A stretch of 64,000 nt of DNA from Lachnospiraceae bacterium NK4A144 (GCA_000424365.1 AUJT01000019.1:16394-80393); one strand, 5' to 3'. Shown: positions 56,123 to 64,000, numbered from the stretch's first letter. Made by a program: numbers and translations. Notes: generated from the letters alone by a model not told the origin.

Positions 56123-57134
56123 ACATGATTCATTAATGGATCACCTTGAGCGTTACTTCAGTACATACCTGCCAATGGGAAAAGGTCTTTCGCAGGCTAC
56201 TATCGATTCTTATAAAACTACCTTCAGATTGTTGTTGGAATTCCTGTATAGGGAAAGGAACCTGTCTTCTGATTCAGTGGACTTTGATGTCTTGGATGAT
56301 GGTGTGATCACAGATTTTTTGAACTGGCTAGAAACAGAGCGCAAGTGTAGTGTGACTACACGAAATCAGAGATTATCCGCCATAGCAGCATTTTCAATAT
56401 ATGCTCAGAATAGAGATTTCGGAAGCGCAGTGTCTTTCAGGAACGCGGTTCTAAAGGTTCCTAAGAAAAAAGCGCCACGTAAAAGCAGAAGCTCGTTTAC
56501 AAGAGACGAGGTTAAAATCCTGTTTGATCTACCGGAATCTAAGTCTGAGATAGGCAAAAGAGACAAAACTCTGCTATGTTTTATGTACGCCAGTGGCACA
56601 AGAGCTCAGGAAGTATGTGACCTAACTGTAGGTGACATCCAGTTTTATCCTGACAGAGCAGGTATTAACATACATGGCAAAGGTCAGAAAATACGCCGTA
56701 TAGGTATCCCGCATGATGCATCAGATATATTGAAGAAATATATCGAGCATCGTAATATACTTAATGATGCAGAAAAACATGTTTTTTCAAGTCAAACACA
56801 CGAGCAGATGACTGTTTCATGTATTGAAGAGATATACACCAAGTACATTGACAAAGCTAAGAAAATGAATCCTGACAAGTTTAGAGATGATTATTCGCCT
56901 CATTCCATGAGACATACCACGGCGACTCATATGATCGAAGCAGGAGTTCCGCTCATTGTGGTAAAGAACTTTTTGGGACATGTATCTTTGCAGACTACTC
57001 AGATTTATACAGAAATCACGCAGGATACAATGAACAGACAGTTAAAGTCATGGAACGAAAAGTGGTTTTTAAGGAACGACACACATGCAGAGAATGCCAG
57101 AGGCGAAAGTAATATACCAGAGTTCTTGAGATAA
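56112..57134 (+). CDS. ritC: RIT tyrosine recombinase C
   Basis: A 340-aa XerC/D-like recombinase: N-terminal LSQATIDSYKTTFRLLLEFL, Arg I in MYASGTRAQEVCDLTVGDI, Lys in INIHGKGQKIRRIGIP, YSPHSMRHTTATHMIEAG and FLGHVSLQTTQIYTEITQ with the nucleophile Tyr. All catalytic residues are present. It closes the trio 68 bp before the right inverted repeat. Confidence 0.88.
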   Translation: MKRKHDSLMDHLERYFSTYLPMGKGLSQATIDSYKTTFRLLLEFLYRERNLSSDSVDFDVLDDGVITDFLNWLETERKCSVTTRNQRLSAIAAFSIYAQNRDFGSAVSFRNAVLKVPKKKAPRKSRSSFTRDEVKILFDLPESKSEIGKRDKTLLCFMYASGTRAQEVCDLTVGDIQFYPDRAGINIHGKGQKIRRIGIPHDASDILKKYIEHRNILNDAEKHVFSSQTHEQMTVSCIEEIYTKYIDKAKKMNPDKFRDDYSPHSMRHTTATHMIEAGVPLIVVKNFLGHVSLQTTQIYTEITQDTMNRQLKSWNEKWFLRNDTHAENARGESNIPEFLR

Positions 57135-57202
57135 GATTGTTTTGTTATTCGAGATACCAAAGGGAGAACTGATGGTTTAAGCTGATACCAACAGTTCTCC
57201 TG

Positions 57203-57227
57203 GAATAACAATACTTCTCGGATAATG
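57203..57227 (-). repeat. RIT right terminal inverted repeat
   Basis: 25 bp, exact complement of 53787-53811. Just inside it, read on the minus strand, GGAGAACTG pairs with CAGTTCTCC and TGTTATTC pairs with GAATAACA about 60 bases apart. Confidence 0.85.
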
Positions 57228-58251
57228 GACCCAGCAACCAGCGACTTTAAGGTTTTTACGCTTTTTTGTCTAGCGTGTGATAAACCTGATAGCCGTCGGT
57301 GACCAGATATCCTGAGTAATCCTTTAGAAATTCGTCCGGATGGTTGGCGTTTCGTGTCGGCTGGTGATCATAGATAACTACAGGGTATTTACTATCGCAT
57401 TTACCGTTGCGATATACCCACATGTAGTTAGTATTACCATCTTCAGGATGGTCTTTCATTATGACCTAGAATGGGGTTTCATCGGCATGAACAACTCTGG
57501 AGTCATACAGATAGTTATGAAGTTCATCGTAGATAAGAGAAAAATAATCCTCGGAAGCTTTTATCATCCAGTTAGCAAGAGTGTTAGGCTCAAGGATGGC
57601 ACCATTTTCCTTGTAGCATTTTGACTGTCTCTCAAGGGGAAGGTGATTTGCATACTTTACGACAGCGATGGCAGCAATAAGTGATGACGTAGCAAGGCTG
57701 TTACGAAATACATCTGCAGGACGATCCGCTCTTATGATAGTACCGTCGTTGGATTTTGAAGCATAAATATGTACATGATGTTTATCAACCATGAATGTCT
57801 GAGGGATGATGGCAAGACGTTTGTATGTTTCGACAGGAAGTTCATTATAGCCGCCAGGAAATTTTTCTTCCAGCTCATCCTTACTGAGTTCGTGCTCAAA
57901 AATGCGCACAGGAAGTCCATCAAGGTTATCCCCACGTTTGGATTTTTTCTTTCTGGTATGTGATGAGACAACGATCTCGGTTATTTCAGGTTCGGGAGAA
58001 TTATCAGAGAGGATCTCGGGTTCGTTAAAAACTTCGAAGATGGTCATCTGATGAGCATCACCAAGCTTTTGAGCCTGTTCGGTCTTTCTGCCGAATGAAC
58101 GCTGGTTAATAAGGGCAATCTGCTCGGTCAGAAAGTTAAGCTGGTCACTAATAGAATTGAGCTGATTCTGAAGAGATTTGATAATAAGGATCAGAACCTT
58201 TTTGTCCATCTTATCCAGTTCTTCAGGTGTTAAGTGTGCAAAGTCTTTCAT
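57228..58251 (-). pseudogene. tnpC: IS66 transposase tnpC (IS66-c), amber stop, frameshift and truncation
   Basis: The minus-strand frame from 58251 (MKDFAHLTPEELDKMDKKVL) has coil, zinc and DDE first-Asp regions (VVHADETPF) and then an in-frame TAG at 57466-57468. It continues VIMKDHPEDGNTNYMWVYRN and VTDGYQVYHTLDKK. A further frameshift in an A6 run near 57264 leads to LKVAGCWVH, where the RIT repeat begins. AGAGGT upstream of 58251 is the ribosome site. Inactive. Confidence 0.88.
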
Positions 58252-58387
58252 CAGATACCTCTTTCTTAATGTAATAATTGTACCGCAAATACAGTAATGA
58301 CGCGAACTTTCGGGCATTGGAGATATGGCAGATTGCCTATGGATAAGACTCTATGTAAGACCTAACAAGCGAGAGCTGATGAAAGTA

Positions 58388-58771
58388 TTAAAAAGACAGG
58401 AAAAAGCCTGTTACAAGGTTTAAAATCACCGTTTTGGGTTTAAAAACGGTGAAAATACTGTATCCGTTACGGAAAAGATCAAACTGTTCCTCAGATAACA
58501 GTCTGGCTTCAGATGAGTTACGAGGCCAAGAAAAGCGACCGTCTTCAACACGCTTTGTGAATATTAGAAAACCATCACCTTCCCAGACAAGTCCCTTTAT
58601 GCGGTTTAATTTACGACCACAAAAAAGAAACATCGTGCCGGGAATAAAGAGAGGTATTTTGAAACGTGTCTCGATGATGGCGGCAAGAGAGTCAATTCCA
58701 AGTCGCATATCGGTATAGCCGCAAACAAGGTAGATTGAAGAAAAGGAGCTATAAGGTATTGTTCTAAACAT
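58388..58771 (-). CDS. tnpB: IS66 accessory protein TnpB (IS66-c)
   Basis: A 127-aa Orf2 with IYLVCGYTDMRLGIDSLAAI, MFLFCGRKLNRIKGLVWEGDG and FLIFTKRVEDGRFSWPRN. The frame is intact and overlaps the tnpA stop by 8 bases. The C-terminal 25 residues are hydrophobic and atypical. Confidence 0.87.
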   Translation of the reverse strand: MFRTIPYSSFSSIYLVCGYTDMRLGIDSLAAIIETRFKIPLFIPGTMFLFCGRKLNRIKGLVWEGDGFLIFTKRVEDGRFSWPRNSSEARLLSEEQFDLFRNGYSIFTVFKPKTVILNLVTGFFLSF

Positions 58772-59171
58772 GGCGCACCACCTTGATCACTCCGAGTATA
58801 ACTTCGTCTGGAACAGAGGGACCTACTTCAATGTGGATATCTCCCATGGAGATAAGCGCTGATTGAGTTTCGGTAGTTTTTGAGTCGCGCAAATCGCGCG
58901 AATTGCACGAATCTAACGATACAGGAGATTGTAAAGTCAAGTCATTCGGCAAAAGGGATGTAAAAGATGGCTGAGCCAAAGGAACAATGTCAGGTACAAT
59001 AGAACTGAAAGCTTCTTCCTTTAATTGATGCTTCCAGTAATTATAAGTGTGAATGGAATAATTGTTTTGATCACACCATTCCTTAGCAGTAAGATTACTT
59101 TCGGACTGCTCTTTGATGAGAGCAGCCCATTCGGTCATTTTGACCTGATGAATTTTTTGTTTAGCGTTCAT
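58764..59171 (-). CDS. tnpA: IS66 accessory protein TnpA (IS66-c)
   Basis: It starts at minus ATG 59171, with a strong AAGGAGGT site, and reads MNAKQKIHQVKMTEWAALIK, then NLTAKEWCDQNNYSIHTYNYWKHQLKEE, the TnpA helix-turn-helix. The middle part is serine/threonine rich, and the final SMGDIHIEVGPSVPDEVILG strand matches IS66 TnpA. The upstream extension to 59198 is not supported by the ribosome site. Confidence 0.85.
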   Translation of the reverse strand: MNAKQKIHQVKMTEWAALIKEQSESNLTAKEWCDQNNYSIHTYNYWKHQLKEEAFSSIVPDIVPLAQPSFTSLLPNDLTLQSPVSLDSCNSRDLRDSKTTETQSALISMGDIHIEVGPSVPDEVILGVIKVVRHV

Positions 59172-59342
59172 GAGAACGACCTCCTTAGAATCAGGCACGA
59201 ATCGCGCAGATCGCGCAACACGAATTTAGATATGATAGCGGGATTGTCTCATGAATTGGTTGTTATGAAAAGGTACGCGTGATTAGGAGCTTACAAAGCA
59301 TAACCACTGTCCTGAACTGCTTGCGGCGTTACTCTCGTTATT

Positions 59343-59591
59343 TTGCGGGATGAGAATCTGACATCACTGAGATTATTGATTGGTCTGTCTCTGGAAGAAG
59401 CGGCGGATATCCTCGGGGTGTCCATCGGGATGTACAGGCAGCTGGAAAACGGGAGCAGGGAAGCCACATGGAATCAGTACATGTCGATTCTCTTTTTTTA
59501 TCACTATAATATGCGGACAACTGAAATCGTGTCAAATCTGGGGCTGTACCCGGATTCGTTGAAGGAAAAGATCAGGATAGGCGAGGTGTAA
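59343..59591 (+). pseudogene. XRE-type helix-turn-helix protein, 5' end lost
   Basis: The frame reads TSLRLLIGLSLEEAADILGV...YRQLENGSREATW, an XRE HTH. It is open back to about 59316 without any ATG. Only a TTG at 59343, with no ribosome site, could start it. The end of IS66-c lies about 20 bp further upstream, so the IS insertion probably removed the real start. Tail NLGLYPDSLKEKIRIGEV. Confidence 0.5.
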
Positions 59592-59927
59592 ATGGCGGCA
59601 GATGTTTTGGACGAACTGAAATTATTGGATAGAGATGCCCTTGTGGAACGGATGGCGACTGAGCTTCCGGACATACGTGAAAAGCTGAAGGTATCCCAGG
59701 AAGCGCTTGCGGAAAAGACCGGTGTTGATGTGGCGAAGATCAATGCGGCTGAGAGTGGGAAATGTCCTTTCAAATGGAGCGAGTTCATGCCCATTCTCTT
59801 TGTGATCTGGAGTAATGATATAGGGAAGGGGATGCTGGATACCAGGGGTCTGTTTCTGGATACCTTGAAAAAGGCGCTGTCCGTGAACCGGAATGCTCAT
59901 GCGCCGGAGACGGAGGTGAATAAGTGA
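59592..59927 (+). CDS. Helix-turn-helix protein, partner of the preceding XRE gene
   Basis: A 111-aa protein with REKLKVSQEALAEKTGVDVAKINAAESGKCPFKW, an XRE-like HTH of which the recognition helix looks complete. The ATG directly follows the TAA of the preceding frame, so the two were one operon. Such pairs of small HTH proteins occur near Rpn and IS genes in Lachnospiraceae. DNA target unknown. Confidence 0.65.
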   Translation: MAADVLDELKLLDRDALVERMATELPDIREKLKVSQEALAEKTGVDVAKINAAESGKCPFKWSEFMPILFVIWSNDIGKGMLDTRGLFLDTLKKALSVNRNAHAPETEVNK

Positions 59928-60075
59928 ATTTATTGAGGTACATAGCATGTAACAAATTTTGATAAAGAGTTAGTGATTCACATAAGTTAAATAGAAAAAT
60001 ATAGATGTTAATTCTAAAATTGTAATGAATAGAAACTAGAGCATGTGGGTATAAGTACACTACATAAGGATATAT
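59928..60075. other. Intergenic, probable promoter of the TIR gene
   Basis: About 150 bp, AT-rich. TTGATA (59959-59964) with ATAAGT 17 bases on is the best weak promoter match; AAGGA at 60066-60070 is the ribosome site. No repeat seen. Confidence 0.3.
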
Positions 60076-61080
60076 ATGAATAAAACAAGAAAATCAAAAA
60101 ATAAGCCCAAAATTTTCATAGCATCATCGTCAGAAAACCTCATTGTTGCAAATGCATTACAAAATAATTTATATAGAGATATCGAATGTACTGTGTGGAA
60201 TCAGGGCGTGATTCGACCATCGCAATACACTTTACATGGATTGAAAGAGTCATTTAAAAAGTATGATTTTGCTGCATTTATATTTGTTCCTGATGATAGT
60301 GCTAATATAAGAAACAAAAAAGTTTCTATAGTTAGAGATAATGTTTTATTTGAATTAGGACTATTTGTATCTTTATTAGATGTAGAACGTTGTTTTATAC
60401 TTATTCCAGACGGTGTTGATGTTCATTTACCAACAGATATTTTGGGAATAACTACCATAGGCTATGATATGTGGCGCTCTGATGAGAATATCCAAGCTGC
60501 TCTTGGACCAGCGGCAACTCAAATAATTGAAAATGCGAGAAGAATTTACAATAAGAAGATCGGATTGAATAAAAAAGAATACTATTATTGTGGCTCTTAT
60601 AAAGTTATTTATTATTCGGTTGTAGATGATCCGCATAAACCTATTTATTCGATTTTAAAAATTAATAATAATGGCAAAGCAATTTTCATTAATAATATTC
60701 GTTGTAATTCAAATAAGGGAGAATATTACTATGAAGGCTATTATACTGAAACCAAGAATACGATTGATCTTATATTAAATAATAGAGATAAATCAGAAGA
60801 TGTTATGATATGCATAGAAAAATCACCTGGTAATTTTGATAGATATATGGGATTGTTGCTTGCAAAGTCAAATACAGGAAAGCCAGTATGTTTAAAAATT
60901 GCTGTTATGAAGAACAATATATTTAAGAAGATTGACCATGATAGATTGTATGAAATTATGCATAGTTATAAAGATGTTATTTATAATGAAAATTTAATTA
61001 TCATAAATGAAGAAAGCCTTTTACAATATCATTCAGATAAGTTATTTGAGCCTTACAATTCTGATTCCTCAACATTATAA
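60076..61080 (+). CDS. CAP12/Pycsar-type TIR-like protein with unrecognised beta-rich C-terminal domain
   Basis: Residues about 10-150 match the CAP12/Pycsar effector TIR family: KIFIASSSENLIVANALQ, CTVWNQGVIRPSQYTLHGL, FAAFIFVPDD, VRDNVLFELGLFVSLLDVERCF and LPTDILGITTIGYD. In known systems such TIR domains cleave NAD+ after sensing a cyclic nucleotide. Residues about 165-334 are beta-rich (YYYCGSYKVIYYSV, GEYYYEGYYTETKNTIDLIL, YMGLLLAKSNTGKPVCLKIA), suggesting a barrel sensor or binding domain that I cannot name. No cyclase is next to it. AT-rich and flanked by IS, so likely acquired. A defence role is inferred. Confidence 0.75.
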   Translation: MNKTRKSKNKPKIFIASSSENLIVANALQNNLYRDIECTVWNQGVIRPSQYTLHGLKESFKKYDFAAFIFVPDDSANIRNKKVSIVRDNVLFELGLFVSLLDVERCFILIPDGVDVHLPTDILGITTIGYDMWRSDENIQAALGPAATQIIENARRIYNKKIGLNKKEYYYCGSYKVIYYSVVDDPHKPIYSILKINNNGKAIFINNIRCNSNKGEYYYEGYYTETKNTIDLILNNRDKSEDVMICIEKSPGNFDRYMGLLLAKSNTGKPVCLKIAVMKNNIFKKIDHDRLYEIMHSYKDVIYNENLIIINEESLLQYHSDKLFEPYNSDSSTL

Positions 61081-61094
61081 GGTATAAATGTGTG

Positions 61095-61118
61095 TATATG
61101 TATATGTATATGTATATG
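61095..61118. repeat. (TATATG)4 hexanucleotide repeat
   Basis: Four exact TATATG units, preceded by TGTG, in the 290-bp gap after the TIR gene. Prone to slippage but outside any gene. Confidence 0.6.
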
Positions 61119-61323
61119 TTGTGTACCTTTGATAATCTGATAGATGTCTATAACAATCACTTTATCATATAACATATAAACCGTTTACGGTTTTGGGAAG
61201 GATACTATGAAAAACCGAAATAATTGCAATATATAACCTGCATTCCCGTAATTCATCACTAGGAATGTCACGATAAAACTGACGGAAACCGCATAAAACA
61301 AGGCATTTTCTCACCATTAGCGA

Positions 61324-61352
61324 TTGATTTTCTCCTAGTTTTGTAATATAAT
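61324..61352 (+). promoter_or_regulatory. Promoter of the IS1634-type transposase
   Basis: TTGATT (61324-61329), a 17-base spacer and a consensus TATAAT (61347-61352). The -10 lies in the loop of the hairpin at 61332-61365, so transcripts starting here would lack the left arm. Confidence 0.75.
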
Positions 61353-61365
61353 ACAAAACTAGGAG
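61332..61365 (+). promoter_or_regulatory. Hairpin masking the transposase ribosome binding site in read-through RNA
   Basis: CTCCTAGTTTTGTA (61332-61345) pairs perfectly with TACAAAACTAGGAG (61352-61365). The right arm contains most of the AGGAGG site (61361-61366) for ATG 61373. Transcripts from outside the element fold and hide the site; the element's own transcript cannot. Confidence 0.75.
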
Positions 61366-61372
61366 GCGCCTT

Positions 61373-62992
61373 ATGTCATCAATAATCCAAGTACATGATA
61401 AACGAAGCGGCAATACCTATTTTTATGAATCCGAATCATATTGGGACAAGGAAAAACAACAACCTCGCTCTAAAAGGAGACTCATAGGCAAACTCGATCC
61501 GGTAACAGGAAAGATGGTACCGACCGATGGCAGAGGACGTAAACGCGGCAAGAAGGATAAGGTCTCTCCGTCAAAACCAGGACCAGTACCGATCAAAAAT
61601 ATCAACCGCAGGTTCTATGGAGCAACATATCTTCTTGACCAGATTGGAGAAACGACAGGTATAGCTGCAGACTTAAAAGCCTGCTTTCCTGATGATTACA
61701 AGAAAATACTGTCGATCGCCTATTTTCTGATAATCGAGGATACTGATGCATTGATTCGTTTCAATCATTTCGACCGCACGCATAGACACCCATTTGGAAA
61801 GGACATACCTTCTCAGCGTAGCTCTGAACTGTTCCAATCTATTACTGAAGAGGCAAAGGAGAAGTTCTTTGGTCTCCAGGGAAAACGCCGTATAGAAAAA
61901 GAATATTGGGCATATGATACCACCTCCATATCAAGCTATTCTGAAACACTCAGACAGGTAAAATATGGTAAGAACAAAGACAATGACAGGCTTCCACAGA
62001 TAAATCTTGCGCTCCTTTTTGGAGAGAAGTCAGGACTTCCCTTTTATTACAGAAAGCTTGCAGGAAACATTCCTGATGTTAAGACAATGCGGCAGCTGCT
62101 CAAGGAACTGGATGTTCTTGGGTTCGGAAAGATCAAGCTGTGTACTGACAGAGGCTTTTACAGCGCTGACAACATCAACGGACTTTATAAGAACCATTAC
62201 AAGTTCATCGCCGGTGCAAGTACTTCTCTGAGTTATGCGAAACGATTCATTAGGGAACTTGGTGATGATATCCAATCTTTCAGCAACTATAGCGAGGAAT
62301 ATCATGTTTATTGTGCAACAAAGACCATTGCCTGGGATTATACACAGGAAAGACCTTACAAAGGCGATACCATAACCGGTGATCGCAGGATGTACCTCCA
62401 CCTCTATTACGACTCTGAGAAAGCAACAGAGGACGAAGAACGCCAGATGGCTCAACTCCTTAAACTAAAGGATGAACTCATGAATAGTCATCAGAAGCCT
62501 GAACATGAAAATCAGTACCATAAGTACTTTACAATCCACGAAACTCCTGTCCGTGGGAAGAAAATCGAAGTAAACGAAGAAGCTATCCGAAAGGCAAGAC
62601 AGCTGTATGGTTACTTTGTCCTGCTTAGTAACGAGGTCAAAGATCCGATAAAAGCCCTTGAACTGTACCGCACCAGGGATGTGGTTGAAAAGGCATTCGG
62701 TAATCTTAAAGATCGGCTTAATTGCAAGCGGATGCTTACTTCCTCAGACCTTGCACTTGAAGGAAAGCTATTTGTAGAATTCGTATCATTGATATATCTT
62801 TCATACATAAAAGCAAAGATGCAGGAAAATGACCTTTTCAAAACCTATACCATGCGAAGTCTTCTGGATGAGCTTGATGTTATTGAATGTTTCGAAGTTC
62901 CTGGAAATGCATTGGCTGTAGGGGAAGTACTAAAGAAGCAGGAAGAACTATATAAGAGTCTCGGCGTTGAACCGCTTCCGGCAAAAGCATAG
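61373..62992 (+). CDS. IS1634-family DDE transposase
   Basis: 539 aa, full length. The N-terminus (IIQVHDKRSGNTYFYESESYW, SKRRLIGKLDPVTG) is typical of IS1634/IS4-type proteins. Catalytic signatures are EYWAYDTTSISSYSE (first Asp), IKLCTDRGFYSADN (second Asp) and RTRDVVEKAFGNLKDRL (Glu, the YREKD-like box). No frameshift. ATG 61373 follows AGGAGG directly. Probably active. Confidence 0.9.
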   Translation: MSSIIQVHDKRSGNTYFYESESYWDKEKQQPRSKRRLIGKLDPVTGKMVPTDGRGRKRGKKDKVSPSKPGPVPIKNINRRFYGATYLLDQIGETTGIAADLKACFPDDYKKILSIAYFLIIEDTDALIRFNHFDRTHRHPFGKDIPSQRSSELFQSITEEAKEKFFGLQGKRRIEKEYWAYDTTSISSYSETLRQVKYGKNKDNDRLPQINLALLFGEKSGLPFYYRKLAGNIPDVKTMRQLLKELDVLGFGKIKLCTDRGFYSADNINGLYKNHYKFIAGASTSLSYAKRFIRELGDDIQSFSNYSEEYHVYCATKTIAWDYTQERPYKGDTITGDRRMYLHLYYDSEKATEDEERQMAQLLKLKDELMNSHQKPEHENQYHKYFTIHETPVRGKKIEVNEEAIRKARQLYGYFVLLSNEVKDPIKALELYRTRDVVEKAFGNLKDRLNCKRMLTSSDLALEGKLFVEFVSLIYLSYIKAKMQENDLFKTYTMRSLLDELDVIECFEVPGNALAVGEVLKKQEELYKSLGVEPLPAKA

Positions 62993-63152
62993 TTATGTAA
63001 CGCAGGAATTTGGGTTACATTGGTTACATGGCAGAGACATTGGAGACGTTGTATTTTATGAAGAATAAATCTTTACATATCGCTCACACAGTATGTGAGA
63101 TGTATAGTTGATGCTTCGGCGGTATTTTGGAAAAGGGAAGATTCTAATGAGT

Positions 63153-63186
63153 AAAAAAATAGGCTGTGAACCCCGGTTCTCAGCCT
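63153..63186 (-). terminator. Rho-independent terminator of the Rpn remnant (minus strand)
   Basis: Read on the minus strand, AGGCTG-GAAC pairs with GTTC-CAGCCT around a short loop with one mismatch, followed by a run of seven T residues. Confidence 0.75.
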
Positions 63187-63194
63187 GATGTCTT

Positions 63195-63716
63195 TTATTT
63201 AGTAATATCGTCTAATACATCTTTTGCTGATTTAACTATATCAGCATCAAAACCTTCGGATATAAGGTCTTCGGCAGAAGAACCTGCTTTCAGGCGCTTT
63301 ATGGCCGTGGCAAGTTCGGTAGTGGCCTCGGTTCTGCCTTCGGTTTTTGCATCAGCTCTGGCTGCATCCAATTCGGGTTTCATTAAAGTTGTAAGAGCCT
63401 CACACATACCTGGTACCTCCTTCAATTTCTTAAACAATTCCTTATTTTCTGCCAGGGCAAGCTGTAATACAGAATCGGCATTATCTTTATCGTCTTTTTC
63501 TGACAATCCCTTAGCAGATAATACAAGTTTTTCACCGGTTGCTTCATTCATCTTGCTGGTTAATGCCTTTAGCCACTGATGTTCCTCAACTGTTAGTCTG
63601 GATGAAACGATCACCTGTGTAGGGAAAAGAATTTTTTCACCGGTGACATAATATATGCCGGGATATTTTTCGTCTATCGTGGAGTTATTGCCTGAACTTC
63701 CTGCGAGATTTCTCAC
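63195..63716 (-). pseudogene. Rpn family (PD-(D/E)XK nuclease-transposase) 3' remnant
   Basis: The 173-aa minus frame (YPGIYYVTGEKILFPTQVIV, HQWLKALTSKMNEATGEKLV, then the coil DAARADAKTEGRTEATTELA and IKRLKAGSSAEDLISEG) is the C-terminal half of a different Rpn subgroup from the one at 18225. Its nuclease core is missing; only a GTG start without ribosome site is available. The next transposase lies immediately upstream, so that IS probably displaced the 5' part. Confidence 0.72.
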
Positions 63717-63737
63717 TCAATGAGAATGCTGAGTGAG
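63712..63737. repeat. 8-bp inverted repeat near the last IS end
   Basis: CTCACTCA (63712-63719) and TGAGTGAG (63730-63737) flank a 10-base loop at the truncation point of the Rpn remnant. May mark the IS terminus. Confidence 0.4.
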
Positions 63738-63784
63738 TGACACCAAAAAAGTCAGGAAAATAGCGGGTTTCCAGGCAAAAACAT

Positions 63785-63813
63785 TTGTGAAAATTCCAGA
63801 GAAATGGTATAAT
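63785..63813 (+). promoter_or_regulatory. Promoter of the last transposase
   Basis: TTGTGA (63785-63790), a 17-base spacer and consensus TATAAT (63808-63813), 48 bp before the ATG. Confidence 0.7.
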
Positions 63814-63860
63814 AATGAGTGAAAAGTAGCGCTCAATTATTAACCCAAAAGAGGTGCCAA

Positions 63861-64000
63861 ATGTATCTGGATTTCACGGTTCCGATACCGGATCTGCCCG
63901 GAAAAATCGGGCGATTTAAGAAGGGAAATACGACATATATAAGGTATGTTGTAGGACGTCAGTATCATGCTGACAGGAAGTACAACATACCAAATCACAA
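63861..64000 (+). CDS. Transposase N-terminus, cut by the window end
   Basis: An ATG at 63861 preceded by GAGGTG opens a frame beginning MYLDFTVPIPDLPGKIGRFK, then YVVGRQYHADRKYNIPNHK to the window edge. The pattern resembles the start of IS4/IS1182-like transposases of Lachnospiraceae, which begin with a similar Y-x-D-F/Y-x-V-P-I-P segment. No catalytic residue is yet in view. A consensus promoter sits upstream. Confidence 0.6.
   Translation, partial: MYLDFTVPIPDLPGKIGRFKKGNTTYIRYVVGRQYHADRKYNIPNH

Larger units (their letters stand above)
53787..57227 (+). mobile_element. RIT element (recombinase in trio) with 25-bp terminal inverted repeats
   Basis: Three overlapping tyrosine recombinase genes lie between identical 25-bp ends in inverted orientation (53787-53811 and 57203-57227; outermost bases CATTATCCGAGAAG). 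Each end also contains an inner arrangement: TGTTATTC near 53804 pairs with GAATAACA near 53871, and the right end has the same motif pair plus GGAGAACTG/CAGTTCTCC. Such three-recombinase units are known as RIT elements. The element lies exactly between codons GCWAH of one IS66 tnpC and GCWVH of another, in opposite orientation. Confidence 0.88.
57228..59294 (-). mobile_element. Partial IS66-family element IS66-c (5' part), minus strand
   Basis: tnpA, tnpB and the 5' half of tnpC lie on the minus strand, reading toward the RIT element. A terminus GTAAGCTCCTAATCACG (complement ending at 59294) marks the outer end. The inner end stops at GCWVH of tnpC, the same codon position as in IS66-b. The 3' half is missing. 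Confidence 0.75.
61235..63016 (+). mobile_element. IS1634-type element (ends approximate)
   Basis: One DDE transposase gene. A weak inverted similarity, AACC...ATTCC (from 61235) against the complement of the sequence ending GGTT at 63016, may be the termini. No convincing target duplication was found, so the ends are tentative. Confidence 0.5.

Noticed and set aside
16084..57468. Amber codon reassignment, because TAG interrupts the frame at 16084, in IS66-c tnpC at 57466 and in a DUF6431 fragment near 23440
   Set aside because: Several apparently healthy genes in the window end in TAG (for example at 2329, 7625 and 34342), and two of the interrupted genes carry other damage. Ordinary nonsense mutations are the simpler explanation.
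61095..61118. (TATATG)4 as a phase-variation switch
   Set aside because: It lies between convergent features with no promoter or coding frame spanning it.

Overview
The window looks like accessory DNA from an AT-rich, low-GC Gram-positive bacterium, most likely a gut or rumen member of the Lachnospiraceae (Butyrivibrio/Roseburia type). That is an inference. It rests on strong AGGAGG-type ribosome binding sites, a LoaP antiterminator, LicD proteins carrying glycerophosphotransferase-like tails, KAEG-repeat Rpn proteins and the IS66/IS110/IS1634 load. No rRNA or housekeeping gene is present to confirm it.

Region 1 (about 1-12.7 kb) is a surface-glycan decoration block, all on the + strand. It has a DUF616-type glycosyltransferase-like protein, a PEP mutase fused to a cytidylyltransferase, three tandem LicD paralogues (two with long glycerophosphotransferase-like tails) and several glycosyltransferases, one fused to a methyltransferase. 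A GT11 fucosyltransferase is broken by an internal deletion. Together this suggests that a phosphonate or similar phospho-substituent is made and attached to a polysaccharide.

Region 2 (12.7-19.3 kb) has the processive antiterminator gene loaP with its leader, and a large glycosyltransferase interrupted by an in-frame amber codon. It also has a REP-like hairpin with iteron-like repeats next to an AAA ATPase, an orphan second copy of the loaP leader followed by a terminator, and an Rpn-family protein.

Region 3 (19.3-24.1 kb) is an island between two direct repeats of the Rpn 3' end and its terminator. It holds an IS110 element with a candidate bridge-RNA region, two DUF6431 remnants and two AT-rich orphan genes.

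Region 4 (24.1-48.8 kb) is the main sugar and glycan operon. It has heptose genes (gmhA, gmhB, and an HldE-like protein with its domains in reversed order), sugar-nucleotide epimerases, two related radical SAM enzymes, a split transketolase, a methyltransferase and a UDP-galactopyranose-mutase-like flavoprotein. FdtA/FdtB for a 3-amino-3,6-dideoxyhexose follow, then a series of glycosyltransferases and finally a UDP-xylose synthase and a strong terminator. Seven proteins here, plus the interrupted glycosyltransferase of region 2, carry the same kind of small Rossmann-like module at one end or the other.

Region 5 (48.8-64 kb) is a mobile-element zone. It begins with an intact IS66 element with an 8-bp target duplication. 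Next is a recombinase-in-trio (RIT) element lodged between the 5' halves of two converging, different IS66 elements. Then come HTH genes, a standalone CAP12/Pycsar-type TIR protein, an IS1634-type element with a self-insulating promoter hairpin, an Rpn remnant and the start of another transposase.
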